Assembly (NCBI RefSeq): GCF_024170225.1
Contig: NZ_JALJXU010000001.1
Coordinates: forward strand, 186,001-250,000
Length of the DNA stretch: 64,000 nucleotides
Source of the DNA: Streptococcus gallinaceus
Lineage (GTDB): Bacteria > Bacillota > Bacilli > Lactobacillales > Streptococcaceae
Direction of reading: 5' to 3'
A program made the position numbers and the translations under genes. The notes below the pieces were generated by a model. That model was not told where the DNA came from. It saw nothing but the letters and a program-made list of their open reading frames with translations, and made no database searches. This document shows positions 7,685 through 17,313 of the stretch, in pieces. The number at the start of each line of letters is the position of its first letter. Positions within the stretch are counted from its first letter, which is position 1.

Positions 7685-8309
7685 GTATGTCTTTCATTTT
7701 TTGAGAAATCATCTGGTAAACTGTATCCCAGTCTTGGTCTTGATGAATGTCTAAGTCGTCTGTATGGATGATCATCTTAGGGCAACGGTCGTAGTCCTGA
7801 TACCATTTTTGGTAGTGGCTGTGCAGCAGACGGTAGTAGTCTTCCAATCCGTTGCAAGGAGTGGGTTGCTCAAAGGAGCGACCACGTTTTTTGATGTTAC
7901 TCAAAATGTGCTCAAAACTGCCATCCAAATAGACCAGCAAGTCAGGTTGTTCTTTTGGGAAATGAGTGATTTCGTGGACGAAGGTTTCCAGCAATCCTTG
8001 GTAGACGCCGTACTCTTCTTGGCTGATTTTTCCTTGCAAGGCATTGATGTAGGTAAAGAGAGCGTCCTCGTAAATCGAGCGGTCTAGGATATTGTTGTCT
8101 TGGGCGTAGGCGGCCTTGACAGACTTAAAACGTTGATTGAGGAAATAGACTTGAAGGGCAAAGCCATACTTATCAGGATTTTCATAATATTTATCTAGAA
8201 TTGGATTGTCATCTACGGGTTCGAAGAATGCCTCGGTACCTAATTCTTGAGCTAAACGAGCACTGTAGGTGGTTTTTCCAACCCCAATCATTCCTGCTAA
8301 AATAATCAT
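7671..8309 (-). CDS. Deoxynucleoside kinase
   Basis: A 212-residue kinase of the dCK/dGK/TK2-like family, phosphorylating deoxynucleosides in the salvage pathway with ATP. The P-loop is GMIGVGKTT at residues 6-14; FFEPVDDNPIL follows, then ILDRSIYEDALF containing the DRS catalytic motif, and a LID-type arginine region IKKRGRSFEQ at about residue 140. Lactic acid bacteria often have two paralogues (dAK/dGK); which base is preferred cannot be told. It is a single minus-strand gene starting 119 bases from metG, which is divergent. Confidence 0.9.
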   Translation of the reverse strand: MIILAGMIGVGKTTYSARLAQELGTEAFFEPVDDNPILDKYYENPDKYGFALQVYFLNQRFKSVKAAYAQDNNILDRSIYEDALFTYINALQGKISQEEYGVYQGLLETFVHEITHFPKEQPDLLVYLDGSFEHILSNIKKRGRSFEQPTPCNGLEDYYRLLHSHYQKWYQDYDRCPKMIIHTDDLDIHQDQDWDTVYQMISQKMKDIRKEA

Positions 8310-8370
8310 CGGATTCTCCTTTTCATAACGTTACCGATTATACCACTGGATGGGGAATTTGACAAATTTA

Positions 8371-8379
8371 TGGTATAAT
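8371..8379 (+). promoter_or_regulatory. Extended -10 promoter of metG
   Basis: TGG followed by TATAAT. A TTGACA at 8359-8364 is only 9 bases from the -10 box, too close to act as its -35 element. Confidence 0.6.
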
Positions 8380-8428
8380 GAATTGTTATACTTAGAATAG
8401 CCTCCCATTAGGGCTGAAAGGAAAAAAT

Positions 8429-10435
8429 ATGACTGAAAAGAATTTTTACATTACCACACCGATTTACTATCCATCAGGAAAATTGCACATCGGTTCTGCT
8501 TACACAACCATTGCCTGCGACGTTTTAGCACGTTACAAACGCATGATGGGCTTTGATGTGCATTATTTGACAGGTCTTGATGAGCACGGTCAAAAAATTC
8601 AGCAAAAAGCAGAAGAAGCTGGCATTACACCTCAAGAATATGTAGATGGTATGGCAGTTGGTGTAAAAGAGTTGTGGAATCTCTTAGACATTTCTTATGA
8701 CCAATTTATCCGTACAACAGACAACTATCATGAAGAAGCTGTTGCGAAAATCTTTGATACATTATTGGAAAAAGGGGATATCTACCTTGGTGAATACACT
8801 GGTTGGTACTCAGTTTCTGACGAAGAATTCTTTACAGAAAGCCAATTGGCAGAAGTGTATCGTGATGAAAATGGCAACATGATTGGTGGGGTGGCCCCAT
8901 CAGGACACGAAGTTGAAAAAGTCTCTGAAGAGTCATACTTCTTCCGCATGAGTAAGTACGCGGACCGTTTGAAGGCCTACTATGCAGAGCATCCAGAGTT
9001 CATTCAACCGGACGGACGCATGAATGAAATGCTGAAAAACTTCATCGAGCCTGGCTTGGAAGATTTGGCAGTTTCTCGTACGACCTTCACCTGGGGGGTT
9101 AAAGTTCCTAATGACCCTAAACACGTGGTTTACGTATGGATTGATGCCCTTTCAAACTATATCACTGCGCTTGGTTACAACAATAGCTTGCCAAATCAAA
9201 TGGATAAATTCTGGGGAAATGATGACCAACATGAAGTGATTCACATGATTGGGAAAGACATCCTTCGTTTTCACTCTATCTACTGGCCAATTATGTTGAT
9301 GGCGCTTGACTTACCATTGCCAACACGCTTGGTAGCGCATGGTTGGTTTGTCATGCAAGATGGGAAAATGTCTAAATCTAAAGGGAATGTTGTTTACCCA
9401 GAAATGTTGGTAGAGCGCTTCGGTCTTGACCCACTTCGTTACTACCTCATTCGTTCGCTTCCAATTGGTTCAGATGGTACTTTCACGCCAGAAGATTACG
9501 TTGGTCGTATCAACTATGAGCTTGCCAACGACCTTGGAAATCTTCTTAACCGTACCGTTGCCATGATTAACAAATACTTTGGTGGTGAGGTTCCTGCCTT
9601 TGCGACGGCTACTGAATTTGATGCTGACTTGGCAACAGTTGTAGCTGATAACATCGCAGCCTACCACAAACAAATGGCAGCAGTGGATTACCCGCGTGCG
9701 CTTGAAGTTGTTTGGAACATCATCTCTCGTACCAACAAATACATCGATGAAACAGCTCCTTGGGTATTGGCTAAGGATGAAGCAGACCGTGATAAACTGG
9801 CGGCGGTAATGGCTCACTTGGCAGCTAGCCTCCGTGTGGTAGCGCATCTTATCCAACCATTCATGATGGAAACGTCAAATGCTATCATGGAACAATTGGG
9901 ACTTGGCTCTGCCTTTGACCTTGAAAACCTTGCATTATCAGGACTTCCAACAGGTATCAAAGTCGTTGCCAAAGGAACACCAATTTTCCCACGTCTTGAC
10001 ATGGACGAGGAAATTGCCTACATCAAAGAACAAATGAACGCTGGCAAAGCGCCTGTTGAAAAAGAGTGGGTGCCAGAAGAAGTCGAATTGACTTCAAGCA
10101 AAGAAACCATTAAATTCGAAGAATTCGACGCTTCGGAAATCCGCGTTGCCGAAGTTATCGAAGTGGAAAAAGTTGAAGGATCAGACAAGTTACTTCGCTT
10201 CCGATTGGATGCGGGAGACGCTGACCACCGCCAAATCTTGTCAGGAATCGCTAAATTCTATCCAAACGAACAAGAACTAGTTGGTAAAAAACTCCAAATC
10301 GTGGCTAACCTCAAACCACGCAAAATGATGAAAAAATACATCAGCCAAGGCATGATTCTCTCTGCGGAACATGATGGTAAGTTGACGGTCTTGACAGTTG
10401 ACCCAAGCGTGCCGAATGGTAGTGTGATTGGGTAA
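8429..10435 (+). CDS. metG: Methionyl-tRNA synthetase
   Basis: Charges tRNA-Met. It has 668 residues. The class I signature is PSGKLHIGS at residues 15-23, the KMSKS loop starts at K313, and the connective peptide has no cysteine knuckles, placing it in the zinc-free subtype of Gram-positive bacteria. A C-terminal EMAP/Trbp111-like tRNA-binding domain occupies about residues 565-668 ([20 protein letters not shown] to [17 protein letters not shown]). An AAAGGA ribosome site precedes the ATG. The last 150 or so bases have a decayed copy at 12913-13029, beyond ahpCF, which suggests that this 3' end was exchanged when ahpCF arrived. Confidence 0.97.
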   Translation: MTEKNFYITTPIYYPSGKLHIGSAYTTIACDVLARYKRMMGFDVHYLTGLDEHGQKIQQKAEEAGITPQEYVDGMAVGVKELWNLLDISYDQFIRTTDNYHEEAVAKIFDTLLEKGDIYLGEYTGWYSVSDEEFFTESQLAEVYRDENGNMIGGVAPSGHEVEKVSEESYFFRMSKYADRLKAYYAEHPEFIQPDGRMNEMLKNFIEPGLEDLAVSRTTFTWGVKVPNDPKHVVYVWIDALSNYITALGYNNSLPNQMDKFWGNDDQHEVIHMIGKDILRFHSIYWPIMLMALDLPLPTRLVAHGWFVMQDGKMSKSKGNVVYPEMLVERFGLDPLRYYLIRSLPIGSDGTFTPEDYVGRINYELANDLGNLLNRTVAMINKYFGGEVPAFATATEFDADLATVVADNIAAYHKQMAAVDYPRALEVVWNIISRTNKYIDETAPWVLAKDEADRDKLAAVMAHLAASLRVVAHLIQPFMMETSNAIMEQLGLGSAFDLENLALSGLPTGIKVVAKGTPIFPRLDMDEEIAYIKEQMNAGKAPVEKEWVPEEVELTSSKETIKFEEFDASEIRVAEVIEVEKVEGSDKLLRFRLDAGDADHRQILSGIAKFYPNEQELVGKKLQIVANLKPRKMMKKYISQGMILSAEHDGKLTVLTVDPSVPNGSVIG

Positions 10436-10444
10436 GAGAAAAAT

Positions 10445-10476
10445 AAAAAGTTTGTAGAGTTTTCTGCAAGCTTTTT
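10445..10476 (+). terminator. Terminator after metG
   Basis: AAAAAGTTTGTAGA pairs with TCTGCAAGCTTTTT (G-U wobbles) and ends in T5. Confidence 0.75.
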
Positions 10477-10492
10477 AATATATTTTTATTTT

Positions 10493-10535
10493 TGGAAACG
10501 TTTTAGTGGACTTTTTCTTGATACTTATTTATAAT
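10493..10535 (+). promoter_or_regulatory. ahpC promoter region with a cre-like sequence
   Basis: TATAAT at 10530-10535 lies 26 bases upstream of the ahpC ATG. TGGAAACGTTTTAG at 10494-10507 resembles a CcpA cre site but misses the conserved C near its 3' end. It would overlap the -35 area. Both assignments are tentative. Confidence 0.4.
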
Positions 10536-10561
10536 GAAACTAAATAAAAAGGAGGTAACTT

Positions 10562-11122
10562 ATGTCATTAATTGGAAAACCTATTGTTGAATTTTCAGCA
10601 GATGCTTATCAAAATGGTCAATTTATTACTGTTTCTAATGAGGATTTGAAGGGGAAATGGTCTATTTTCTGCTTCTATCCAGCTGATTTTTCATTCGTCT
10701 GTCCAACTGAATTGGGTGACTTGCAAGAGCAGTATGCTGAATTACAATCCTTGGATGTAGAAGTTTTCGGTGTTTCGACCGATACTCACTATGTTCATAA
10801 AGCTTGGCACGATGACTCGGATGTCGTTGGTACACTGGAGTATGCATTGATTGGGGATCCATCACATCAGCTATCTCTTGGTTTCGAGGTTCTTGGAGAA
10901 GATGGTTTGGCACAACGGGGAACTTTTATTGTAGACCCAGATGGCATTATCCAAATGATGGAAGTTAATGCAGGTGGTATTGGCCGTGATGCAAGTAGCC
11001 TTCCTGATAAGGTCCGTGCTGCTCAATACGTTCGCGCACACCCAGGTGAAGTTTGCCCAGCTAAATGGAAAGAAGGAGAAGAAACCCTTACTCCAAGTCT
11101 TGACCTAGTTGGTAAAATTTAA
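10562..11122 (+). CDS. ahpC: Alkyl hydroperoxide reductase subunit C (2-Cys peroxiredoxin)
   Basis: Reduces hydrogen peroxide, organic peroxides and peroxynitrite; recycled by AhpF. It has 186 residues. The peroxidatic cysteine is C47 in FSFVCPTEL, preceded by FYPADF; the resolving cysteine is C165 in GEVCPAKW. This is the AhpC/Prx1 arrangement, and the C-terminal tail ([11 protein letters not shown]) is of normal length. AAGGAGG lies 8 bases from the ATG. A strong hairpin and a terminator separate it from ahpF, so ahpF may have its own promoter or depend on read-through. The ahpCF block seems to have been inserted beside metG. Confidence 0.96.
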   Translation: MSLIGKPIVEFSADAYQNGQFITVSNEDLKGKWSIFCFYPADFSFVCPTELGDLQEQYAELQSLDVEVFGVSTDTHYVHKAWHDDSDVVGTLEYALIGDPSHQLSLGFEVLGEDGLAQRGTFIVDPDGIIQMMEVNAGGIGRDASSLPDKVRAAQYVRAHPGEVCPAKWKEGEETLTPSLDLVGKI

Positions 11123-11149
11123 GTTTTTTCTCATTTTTAGAAGACTCGG

Positions 11150-11186
11150 CACTCTCTTCCCAAAAGTTCAATTTTGGGGAAGAGTG
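11150..11186 (+). repeat. Long hairpin between ahpC and ahpF
   Basis: CACTCTCTTCCCAAAA pairs with TTTTGGGGAAGAGTG with one small bulge around a short loop. No T-tract follows, so it is more likely a transcript-stabilising or attenuating structure than a simple terminator. Confidence 0.6.
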
Positions 11187-11228
11187 ACCTGGTTTTCGTA
11201 CGAACCTATTACAGACAAATTATAATGG

Positions 11229-11257
11229 TGGGGCGGGGTTTCCCGTCCCATTCTTTT
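11229..11257 (+). terminator. GC-rich terminator or attenuator upstream of ahpF
   Basis: TGGGGCGGG pairs with CCCGTCCCA (one wobble) around GTTT, followed by TTCTTTT. A TATAAT sits immediately 5' (11221-11226). It could stop the ahpC transcript or attenuate a short ahpF leader. Confidence 0.6.
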
Positions 11258-11351
11258 AATGGAACCTAGGCTAGATAAGTTCAGATAAGGTAGAGTTTCT
11301 TGTATGTAGCCCGCTACATCTCTCATTTCATATCGTATGAAAGGATTTTTT

Positions 11352-12884
11352 ATGGCATTAGATGCACAGATTAAGGGGCAGTTTGCCCAGTATTTACAAC
11401 TGTTGGAGGCCGATGTGGTCTTTCAGGTTCAGCTTGGCGAGGATGAATCTTCTCAGAAGGTTCGTGATTTTTTGGAAGAAATTGCAGCAATGAGCGATCG
11501 AATTAGCATTGTTCCTGCTAGTCTTTCTAGAACTCCTAGTTTTAAGATTGCCAAAGTTGGTCAAGAGAGCGGTGTGGAGTTTGCTGGTCTACCGCTGGGA
11601 CACGAGTTTACTTCCTTTGTGATGGCCCTTTTGCAGATTTCTGGTCGTCCACCAAAAATAGAGGATGACTTAGTCAAACGAATCAAGGCTATTCAAAGCC
11701 CGCTTCATTTTGAGACCTATGTCAGTCTATCTTGCCATAATTGCCCAGATGTTGTGCAGGCATTCAATATAATGGCAGTCCTCAATCCAAATATCACCCA
11801 TACCATGGTGGAAGGAGGGATGTTTCAGAAGGAAGTAGAAAGCAAAAAAATCATGGCGGTCCCTGCTGTTTTCCATAATGACAAACTCTTCCATTCTGGT
11901 CGTGCAACTATAGACGAACTGGTGGAGATGGTTGCTGGGCCGATTAGTCAAGATACCTTTGAAGAGAAAGGAATCTTTGATGTATTAGTAGTTGGTGGCG
12001 GTCCTTCTGGAAATAGTGCAGCCATCTATGCTGCTCGAAAAGGGATTAAGACAGGTCTGATTGCAGAAACTTTTGGTGGCCAAGTCATGGAAACAGTTGG
12101 TATCGAAAATATGATTGGTACCCCGTATACTGAGGGTCCTAAACTCATGGCTCAAGTCGAAGCTCATACCAAGGAATATCCAGTTGATATTATGAAAGCA
12201 CAAAAAGCCAAATCTATTAGGAGAACAAACTTGATTGAGGTCGAGTTGGAGAATGGAGCCATCCTCAAGACCAAGACAGCTATCCTTTCAGTTGGTGCCA
12301 AGTGGCGCAATATCAACATTCCTGGTGAAAATGAGTTCCGCAATAAGGGTGTAACCTATTGTCCGCACTGTGATGGTCCTCTCTTTACTGGAAAAGATGT
12401 CGCTGTAATAGGTGGTGGTAACTCGGGTATCGAAGCAGCTATCGACCTAGCCGGTCTAGCCAAGCATGTCTATGTTTTGGAATTTTTACCAGAGCTTAAG
12501 GCAGATCAAGTGTTACAAGACCGCATTGCTGCTTTACCAAATGTGACGGTTCTTAAAAATGTAGCGACTAAGGAAATCGTCGGTGATGAAGAAGTGACAG
12601 GATTGGTGTATATTGACCGAGAAAGTCAAGAGGAGCAGATTATTTCTTTGCAAGGTGTCTTTGTGCAAATTGGCCTAGTACCTAATACAGAATGGCTTTT
12701 AGACAGCGATGTGGCTCTCAACGACCGCCGTGAGATTATCGTAGATAGTCACGGGGCGACCAATGTTTCAGGAATCTTTGCAGCGGGTGATTGTACGAAC
12801 TCTGTCTATAAGCAGATCATCATTTCTATGGGGTCGGGAGCAACCGCAGCTCTCGGAGCCTTTGATTACTTGATTCGTCAGTAA
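11352..12884 (+). CDS. ahpF: Alkyl hydroperoxide reductase subunit F
   Basis: NADH-dependent flavoprotein disulfide reductase that regenerates AhpC. It has 510 residues. The N-terminal tandem thioredoxin-like domain carries the CxxC of LSCHNCPDVV at about residue 128; the FAD-binding motif GGGPSGNSAAIYAARKG is near residue 217, the redox disulfide is CPHCDGP at about 340, and the NAD motif is VIGGGNSGIEAA. The C-terminus has the FAD motif GIFAAGDCTN. The ATG at 11352 is preferred over 11337 because the homologue-like start is MALDAQIK and AAAGG at 11340-11344 has good spacing only to 11352. Confidence 0.95.
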   Translation: MALDAQIKGQFAQYLQLLEADVVFQVQLGEDESSQKVRDFLEEIAAMSDRISIVPASLSRTPSFKIAKVGQESGVEFAGLPLGHEFTSFVMALLQISGRPPKIEDDLVKRIKAIQSPLHFETYVSLSCHNCPDVVQAFNIMAVLNPNITHTMVEGGMFQKEVESKKIMAVPAVFHNDKLFHSGRATIDELVEMVAGPISQDTFEEKGIFDVLVVGGGPSGNSAAIYAARKGIKTGLIAETFGGQVMETVGIENMIGTPYTEGPKLMAQVEAHTKEYPVDIMKAQKAKSIRRTNLIEVELENGAILKTKTAILSVGAKWRNINIPGENEFRNKGVTYCPHCDGPLFTGKDVAVIGGGNSGIEAAIDLAGLAKHVYVLEFLPELKADQVLQDRIAALPNVTVLKNVATKEIVGDEEVTGLVYIDRESQEEQIISLQGVFVQIGLVPNTEWLLDSDVALNDRREIIVDSHGATNVSGIFAAGDCTNSVYKQIIISMGSGATAALGAFDYLIRQ

Positions 12885-12912
12885 AACAAAGGAGCTTGCT
12901 AGTAGTGTACAG

Positions 12913-13029
12913 TTCTCCAAATCGTCGCTAACCTCAACCACGCAAATATATCAGCCAGTGCATGATTCTCTCTGCAAGACATGGTGGTAAGTTGACTCAA
13001 GCGTGCCGAATGGGGCGATTATTGGATAA
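12913..13029 (+). pseudogene. Decayed copy of the metG 3' end
   Basis: This stretch matches the last ~145 bases of metG (about 10292-10435) in order: CTCCAAATCGT-GCTAACCTCAA, CCACGCAAA, then ATATCAGCCA, GCATGATTCTCTCTGC, GTAAGTTGA and CAAGCGTGCCGAATGG before a TAA, with two internal deletions and point changes. No reading frame survives. It is followed by what is probably the old metG terminator (13031-13062). The simplest explanation is that ahpCF entered by recombination at the metG end, leaving the former tail stranded 2.5 kb downstream. Confidence 0.85.
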
Positions 13030-13030
13030 T

Positions 13031-13062
13031 AAAAAAATCAGAGCTTTTGCTCTGATTTTTTT
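13031..13062. terminator. Bidirectional terminator downstream of the metG relic
   Basis: AAAAAATCAGAGC pairs with GCTCTGATTTTTT around TTTT. It lies between the relic and a convergent membrane-protein gene, and is probably the original metG terminator. Confidence 0.85.
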
Positions 13063-13080
13063 GTGCACTATAAAATTTTC

Positions 13081-13326
13081 TTACTTTCCTAAGATAGCTG
13101 GCATGAGGACCAAGTAGGTGTAGAGCATGTTGGCAACCGCGATTGCGATACCGATACCGTTTAGGATGATTTCCAATTTGTAATCATGAGCTGTCGCTTT
13201 TTTGCCGTTCAAGGATAGGACAAGTCCGATAATCCCACAGATAAGACCAACGATTGCAATTAGCAAGCTAAAGATGATTGAGACGATGCCCAAGACAAGA
13301 GGGGCCTTTGATTTAGGTGTTTCCAT
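13081..13326 (-). CDS. Small two-segment membrane protein, DUF4190-like
   Basis: An 81-residue protein with N-terminal METPKSKAP, then the membrane segment LVLGIVSIIFSLLIAIVGLICGIIGLVLSL-type pattern (about residues 10-40), a short charged loop (NGKKATAHDYKLE) and a second segment at about 50-77. The repeating G-I-x-G pattern resembles the DUF4190 group of small membrane proteins; function is unknown. AAAGGAG precedes the ATG on the minus strand, and a TTGACT-17-TATACT promoter lies upstream, so it is a single-gene unit divergent from coiA. Confidence 0.75.
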   Translation of the reverse strand: METPKSKAPLVLGIVSIIFSLLIAIVGLICGIIGLVLSLNGKKATAHDYKLEIILNGIGIAIAVANMLYTYLVLMPAILGK

Positions 13327-13356
13327 TTTTCAAATCTCCTTTGATAAGATAGTTTT

Positions 13357-13385
13357 AGTATAGCAGTTGTTGCTTTGGAAGTCAA
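13357..13385 (-). promoter_or_regulatory. Promoter of the small DUF4190-like gene
   Basis: On the minus strand TTGACT is followed after 17 bases by TATACT, 30 bases from the ATG. Confidence 0.7.
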
Positions 13386-13397
13386 ACAACTTTTAAT

Positions 13398-13405
13398 TAC
13401 GAATA
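13398..13405 (+). promoter_or_regulatory. ComX (SigX) competence box of coiA
   Basis: TACGAATA, the streptococcal late-competence CIN box, lies 19 bases before the coiA ATG. No vegetative promoter is evident, so coiA should be induced only in competent cells. Confidence 0.9.
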
Positions 13406-13424
13406 AGTAGTAAAAGGAGGTTCT

Positions 13425-14375
13425 ATGCTAGTTGCTTACGATAAAATGGGGACGTTGGTCAATCTGGTGCAAACTGTGCCAGCGGATAGAAAAGGGTACG
13501 TTTGCCCAGCCTGTCAAGCTGCTGTTCGTCTGAAACACGGCTCTGTTATGCGGCCGCATTTTGCACATGTCAGTCTGGAGGACTGTCAGTATTTCTCTGA
13601 AAATGAGTCGGCCCAGCACTTGGAGTTGAAGTCAGTCCTCTACCAGTGGGCTAGCCAGACGGCAGAAGCTGGGATAGAAGTGGTTTTGCCAGAAATTCAG
13701 CAAATTGTAGATGTTTTGGTTGATGGTCATTTGGCGCTGGAGGTGCAGTGCTCAAGTTTGTCTATTGACCGGCTGCGTGAGCGGACGACCAGCTATCGCA
13801 AGGCGGGTTATCAGGTTCTCTGGCTTCTCGGAAAAGACTTGTGGCTGAAAAAGTCCTTGAAACCCTTGCAAAAGCAATTTCTATATTTCAGTCAGAACAT
13901 GGGCTTTCATCTCTGGGAGTTGGATGTGGAGAAGAAGGAATTGCGCCTCAAGTACCTGATTCATGAGGATTTGCACGGTCAAGTTCAGTACAGAATCCGG
14001 TCGTTTGCCTTTGGAAAAGGGGATTTGCTGAGCATTCTTCGTTTACCTTATAGTCGTCAACAGTTGGTTTCTTTTGAGGGGAAATTGGATCCCAACATCT
14101 GTCACTATGTGGCGCAGCAGCTTCATTATCAGACACCCAAATGGATGCGACTGCAAGCACAGGCTTATGAAAATGGGAAAAATTTGTTGACCTACAAAAC
14201 AGAAGAATTTTATCCCCAAGTCCGTTTGCCACAGAGCTTCATTGGATTTGCGCAGATTAGTCAGGATTTGTCGGCACTTTATCAAGATTTTAATGCATTT
14301 TACAAAAAAGTAAAGAATAAAAACCACCAAAAACTCTATCCACCAATCTACTATAAAATGTCCTGTAAGCGCTAA
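13425..14375 (+). CDS. coiA: Competence protein CoiA
   Basis: Late competence protein needed for recombination of incoming DNA during natural transformation. It has 316 residues. The N-terminus has a zinc-ribbon-like [15 protein letters not shown] and RPHFAHVS; the central part [17 protein letters not shown] fits a restriction-endonuclease-like D...E-x-Q active site, and [13 protein letters not shown] follows as in CoiA homologues. AAAGGAGG precedes the ATG. The CIN box directly upstream supports both identity and start. pepF follows 44 bases later with its own -10 box; in streptococci coiA is commonly next to this peptidase. Confidence 0.93.
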   Translation: MLVAYDKMGTLVNLVQTVPADRKGYVCPACQAAVRLKHGSVMRPHFAHVSLEDCQYFSENESAQHLELKSVLYQWASQTAEAGIEVVLPEIQQIVDVLVDGHLALEVQCSSLSIDRLRERTTSYRKAGYQVLWLLGKDLWLKKSLKPLQKQFLYFSQNMGFHLWELDVEKKELRLKYLIHEDLHGQVQYRIRSFAFGKGDLLSILRLPYSRQQLVSFEGKLDPNICHYVAQQLHYQTPKWMRLQAQAYENGKNLLTYKTEEFYPQVRLPQSFIGFAQISQDLSALYQDFNAFYKKVKNKNHQKLYPPIYYKMSCKR

Positions 14376-14379
14376 AATG

Positions 14380-14388
14380 TGCTATAAT
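14380..14388 (+). promoter_or_regulatory. Extended -10 promoter of pepF
   Basis: TGC followed by TATAAT, 32 bases upstream of the pepF ATG; no clear -35 box. It lets pepF be expressed outside competence. Confidence 0.6.
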
Positions 14389-14419
14389 AGGAATATTAAG
14401 GTCAAGAAAGGAAATGAAA

Positions 14420-16222
14420 ATGACAAAACAACGTAATGAAATTGATGACAAATACAAATGGGATTTAACCACCATTTTTGCAACGGATCAAGCCTGGGAA
14501 GCCGAACTAGCAGCTATCCAAGAAGAACTTGAAAAAGCCAAAGACTTTGTAGGTCATCTCTTGGACTCAGCAGACTCTCTCTTAGAAATCAGTGAGTTCC
14601 AACTTGGTCTCATGCGCCGTATTGAAAGTCTCTATGTCTATGCATCTATGAAAAATGACCAAGATACGCGTGAAGGCATCTATCAAGAATTCCAAGCCAA
14701 GGCAATGGGAGTTTACTCAGCTTATGGTCAAGTTTTCTCTTTCTACGAGCCAGAATTTTTGCAAATCACTGATGAGCAATTGGCAGCTTTCTTAGAAGAA
14801 GAACCAGCTCTCAAACAGTACAAACACCAATTTGAAACACTTTTGGCACAAAAAGCTCATGTATTGTCTCAAGAAGTAGAGGAAGTCTTGGCTGCAACTA
14901 GTGAAATCTTTGAAGCGCCATCTGAAACTTTCTCTATCTTGGACAATGCCAGCATCCAATTCCCAGAAATCGCGGATGAAGATGGTCACTTGGTGCCATT
15001 GTCACACGGTAGCTACATTTCATACATGGAGTCAAAAAATCGCGACGTTCGTCAAGAAGCTTACGAAGCCATGTATGGTACCTATGAGCAATTCCAGCAT
15101 ACTTATGCGAAGACTTTGCAGTCCAATGTCAAAGTTAATAACCTAAAAGCTCGTTTGCGCAAGTATAGCTCTGCTCGTGAAGCAGCCTTGTCTAACAATT
15201 TCATCCCAGAATCAGTCTATGAAACTTTGGTCGCAGCTGTTAACAAGCATTTGCCACTCTTGCATCGCTACATCAACCTCCGCAAGGAATTGTTGGGCTT
15301 GGATGACTTGAGAATGTACGACATGTACACACCATTGTCAGAAACAGACTACAAGTTCACTTATGAAGAAGCGCTTGCAAAAGCAGCGGATACCTTGAAA
15401 ATCTTTGGCCCAGAATACTCTGCCATCGTGGATAAAGCATTCAGCGAGCGCTGGATTGATGTTCACGAAAATGAAGGAAAACGCTCAGGTGCCTACTCAG
15501 GTGGTGCTTACGATACCAATGCCTTTATGTTGCTCAACTGGCAAGATACCTTGGACAATCTCTATACTTTGATTCATGAGACAGGGCACTCACTCCACTC
15601 TATGTTTACCCGTCAAAATCAACCCTATGTCTATGGACATTACTCTATTTTCTTGGCGGAAATTGCTTCTACAACCAATGAAAATCTCTTGACTGAGAAA
15701 CTCTTGGCAGAAGTGACGGATGAGAAGACACGCTTTGCTATTTTGAACCATTATCTCGATGGTTTCCGCGGCACAGTCTTCCGTCAAACTCAGTTTGCAG
15801 AATTTGAACAAGCAATTTACAAGGCAGACCAAGAAGGTCAAGTCTTGACAGCAGAATTTCTCAACCAATTGTACGCAGATATCAATGCGAAATACTATGG
15901 ATTGTCAGCCGAAGACAACTACGAAATCCAATTTGAATGGGCACGTATTCCGCATTTCTACTACAATTTCTACGTATATCAATACTCAACAGGCTTCGCA
16001 GCTGCTTCAGCCTTGGCCAACAAAATCACATACGGTACAGCTGAAGACAAGGAAAACTACCTCAATTACCTCAAGGCAGGAAATTCAGACTATCCACTCG
16101 AAGTCATCAAAAAAGCAGGCGTGGACATGACAAAAGAAGACTATCTCAACGATGCCTTTGCTGTATTTGAAAAACGCTTGACTGAGCTAGAAGAACTTGT
16201 TGCAAAAGGTGTGCATAAATAA
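14420..16222 (+). CDS. pepF: Oligoendopeptidase F (M3B family)
   Basis: Cytoplasmic zinc metallopeptidase that cleaves medium-length peptides. It has 600 residues from the ATG at 14420; the ATG at 14414 is too close to the AAAGGA ribosome site (14407-14412), and [16 protein letters not shown] is the usual start. The zinc motif HETGH lies in [13 protein letters not shown] at about residue 388, with the third ligand glutamate expected in [11 protein letters not shown]. Length and motif order match PepF/PepB of streptococci. It is followed by a terminator. Confidence 0.95.
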   Translation: MTKQRNEIDDKYKWDLTTIFATDQAWEAELAAIQEELEKAKDFVGHLLDSADSLLEISEFQLGLMRRIESLYVYASMKNDQDTREGIYQEFQAKAMGVYSAYGQVFSFYEPEFLQITDEQLAAFLEEEPALKQYKHQFETLLAQKAHVLSQEVEEVLAATSEIFEAPSETFSILDNASIQFPEIADEDGHLVPLSHGSYISYMESKNRDVRQEAYEAMYGTYEQFQHTYAKTLQSNVKVNNLKARLRKYSSAREAALSNNFIPESVYETLVAAVNKHLPLLHRYINLRKELLGLDDLRMYDMYTPLSETDYKFTYEEALAKAADTLKIFGPEYSAIVDKAFSERWIDVHENEGKRSGAYSGGAYDTNAFMLLNWQDTLDNLYTLIHETGHSLHSMFTRQNQPYVYGHYSIFLAEIASTTNENLLTEKLLAEVTDEKTRFAILNHYLDGFRGTVFRQTQFAEFEQAIYKADQEGQVLTAEFLNQLYADINAKYYGLSAEDNYEIQFEWARIPHFYYNFYVYQYSTGFAAASALANKITYGTAEDKENYLNYLKAGNSDYPLEVIKKAGVDMTKEDYLNDAFAVFEKRLTELEELVAKGVHK

Positions 16223-16223
16223 T

Positions 16224-16247
16224 AAAAAATCCCTCAGGGGATTTTTT
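16224..16247 (+). terminator. Terminator after pepF
   Basis: AAAAAATCCC pairs with GGGATTTTTT around TCAG/G. Confidence 0.8.
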
Positions 16248-16264
16248 GTCCATTTGGAGGTACT

Positions 16265-16816
16265 ATGGAAATTAGAAGATTAGACTTGGCAGACGAAACG
16301 GCTTTTCTAGAATTTAATCAGCTCTTGCTAGCAGAAAAAGAAGCAGGACAATCCTTTATCGAAACCAAGGAAGTGACAGATTTTGCGGCGTATGTTCAGA
16401 AGTTGACAGGCCAAGAAAGGCTAGTGGAACATCCAGATTGGTCGATGGTCACATCCTATTTTGCCTTTGTTGATGGCCAAGTTGCTGGTAAGATTTCTTG
16501 CCGTTGGGAATTAGAAAAAGGAAACCTGGCAGAAATCGGAGGCCATATCGGTTATGCAACGTCCCCTCGTTTTCGCCGTCAGGGGATTATGAAAGGTCTC
16601 TTGTACTTTGCCTTTGACCGTTACTTGGAGCGCGGTATTGACAAGATTTTTATTACGGCTTTGGAAAATAACCTTCCCAGCCGAAAAACGATTGAAAGTG
16701 TCGGTGGTGTCTTGCAGGATGTGATTGACCTCGAAGACGGAAAGCGACTAGCACGGTACTGGGTAGATATCAGAAAAGGAGGCTATTATGGACATTCGCA
16801 AATTAGAATTGAGTGA
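16265..16816 (+). CDS. GNAT family N-acetyltransferase
   Basis: A 183-residue acetyltransferase. The acetyl-CoA-binding motif is SPRFRRQGIMKGLL (R-R-x-G-x-x-K) at about residues 102-115, preceded by the strand IGGHIGYAT and followed by NNLPSRKTIESVGG, the usual C-terminal element. Substrate is unknown. GGAGG precedes the ATG. Its end overlaps the next gene, a related GNAT, by 29 bases, and a HAD phosphatase follows, so the three appear to form one operon. The two GNAT genes resemble each other in their starts (MEIRRLDL and MDIRKLEL) and in domain order, suggesting an old tandem duplication. Confidence 0.88.
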   Translation: MEIRRLDLADETAFLEFNQLLLAEKEAGQSFIETKEVTDFAAYVQKLTGQERLVEHPDWSMVTSYFAFVDGQVAGKISCRWELEKGNLAEIGGHIGYATSPRFRRQGIMKGLLYFAFDRYLERGIDKIFITALENNLPSRKTIESVGGVLQDVIDLEDGKRLARYWVDIRKGGYYGHSQIRIE

Positions 16817-17313
16817 CCAAGAAGCCTATCGTCGCTACGAAGCAGCTATGTTGTCAGATAAGCAGGGCAATCCTTTTGTCGAGTTGGAATTCGTCGAAGA
16901 CCTAGAACAAGCTATCTTAGATGGGCAACAGTCTGAGGTCAAGCAAGCAGGACAAACCTGGTCTCCCTATTCGACGTATTATGGTTTTATTGATAATGAG
17001 ATTGTAGGGATGGTGCGCTGTTTTTGGGAGGCTGATAATTCTACAGTTCTTGATTTAGGTGAGGTGGGCTACATGGTACATCCCCATTATCGGTGGCAAG
17101 GAATTGCTCAAGCACTTTTGGCATTTGCCTTGGATTTATTTGAGAAAAAGGCTATGAAAAAGTCTCTGTGGCAACCGACCGTGACAATCTTCCCAGTCGT
17201 GGCTTGATTAAAAAAATGGGGGGCAATTGGAGAGCATTAGGCAGATTCACTATTTTGGTCAGTCCATGTTAGCAGCCAAGTATTGGATTTATCTAGGAAA
17301 GGAAAATACATGA
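16788..17313 (+). pseudogene. Second GNAT acetyltransferase, broken by two homopolymer indels
   Basis: The frame opening at 16788 (MDIRKLELSDQEAYRR) reaches the acetyl-CoA motif HPHYRWQGIAQALLAFAL and then shifts at an A5 run (about 17155-17160), where one more A would give VSVATDRDNLPSRGLIKKMGG. A second shift occurs at a G run (17218-17223), where one more G would continue QLESIRQIHYFGQSMLAAKY and WIYLGKENT up to a TGA at 17311-17313. That restored stop overlaps the next ATG as ATGA, supporting the reconstruction. As given, the ORF ends early at 17207. Two single-base losses in homopolymers fit decay or sequencing error. Confidence 0.85.

Noticed and set aside
8359..8379. TTGACA and TATAAT upstream of metG as a full promoter
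   Set aside because: The spacing is only 9 bases. The extended -10 element alone is kept.
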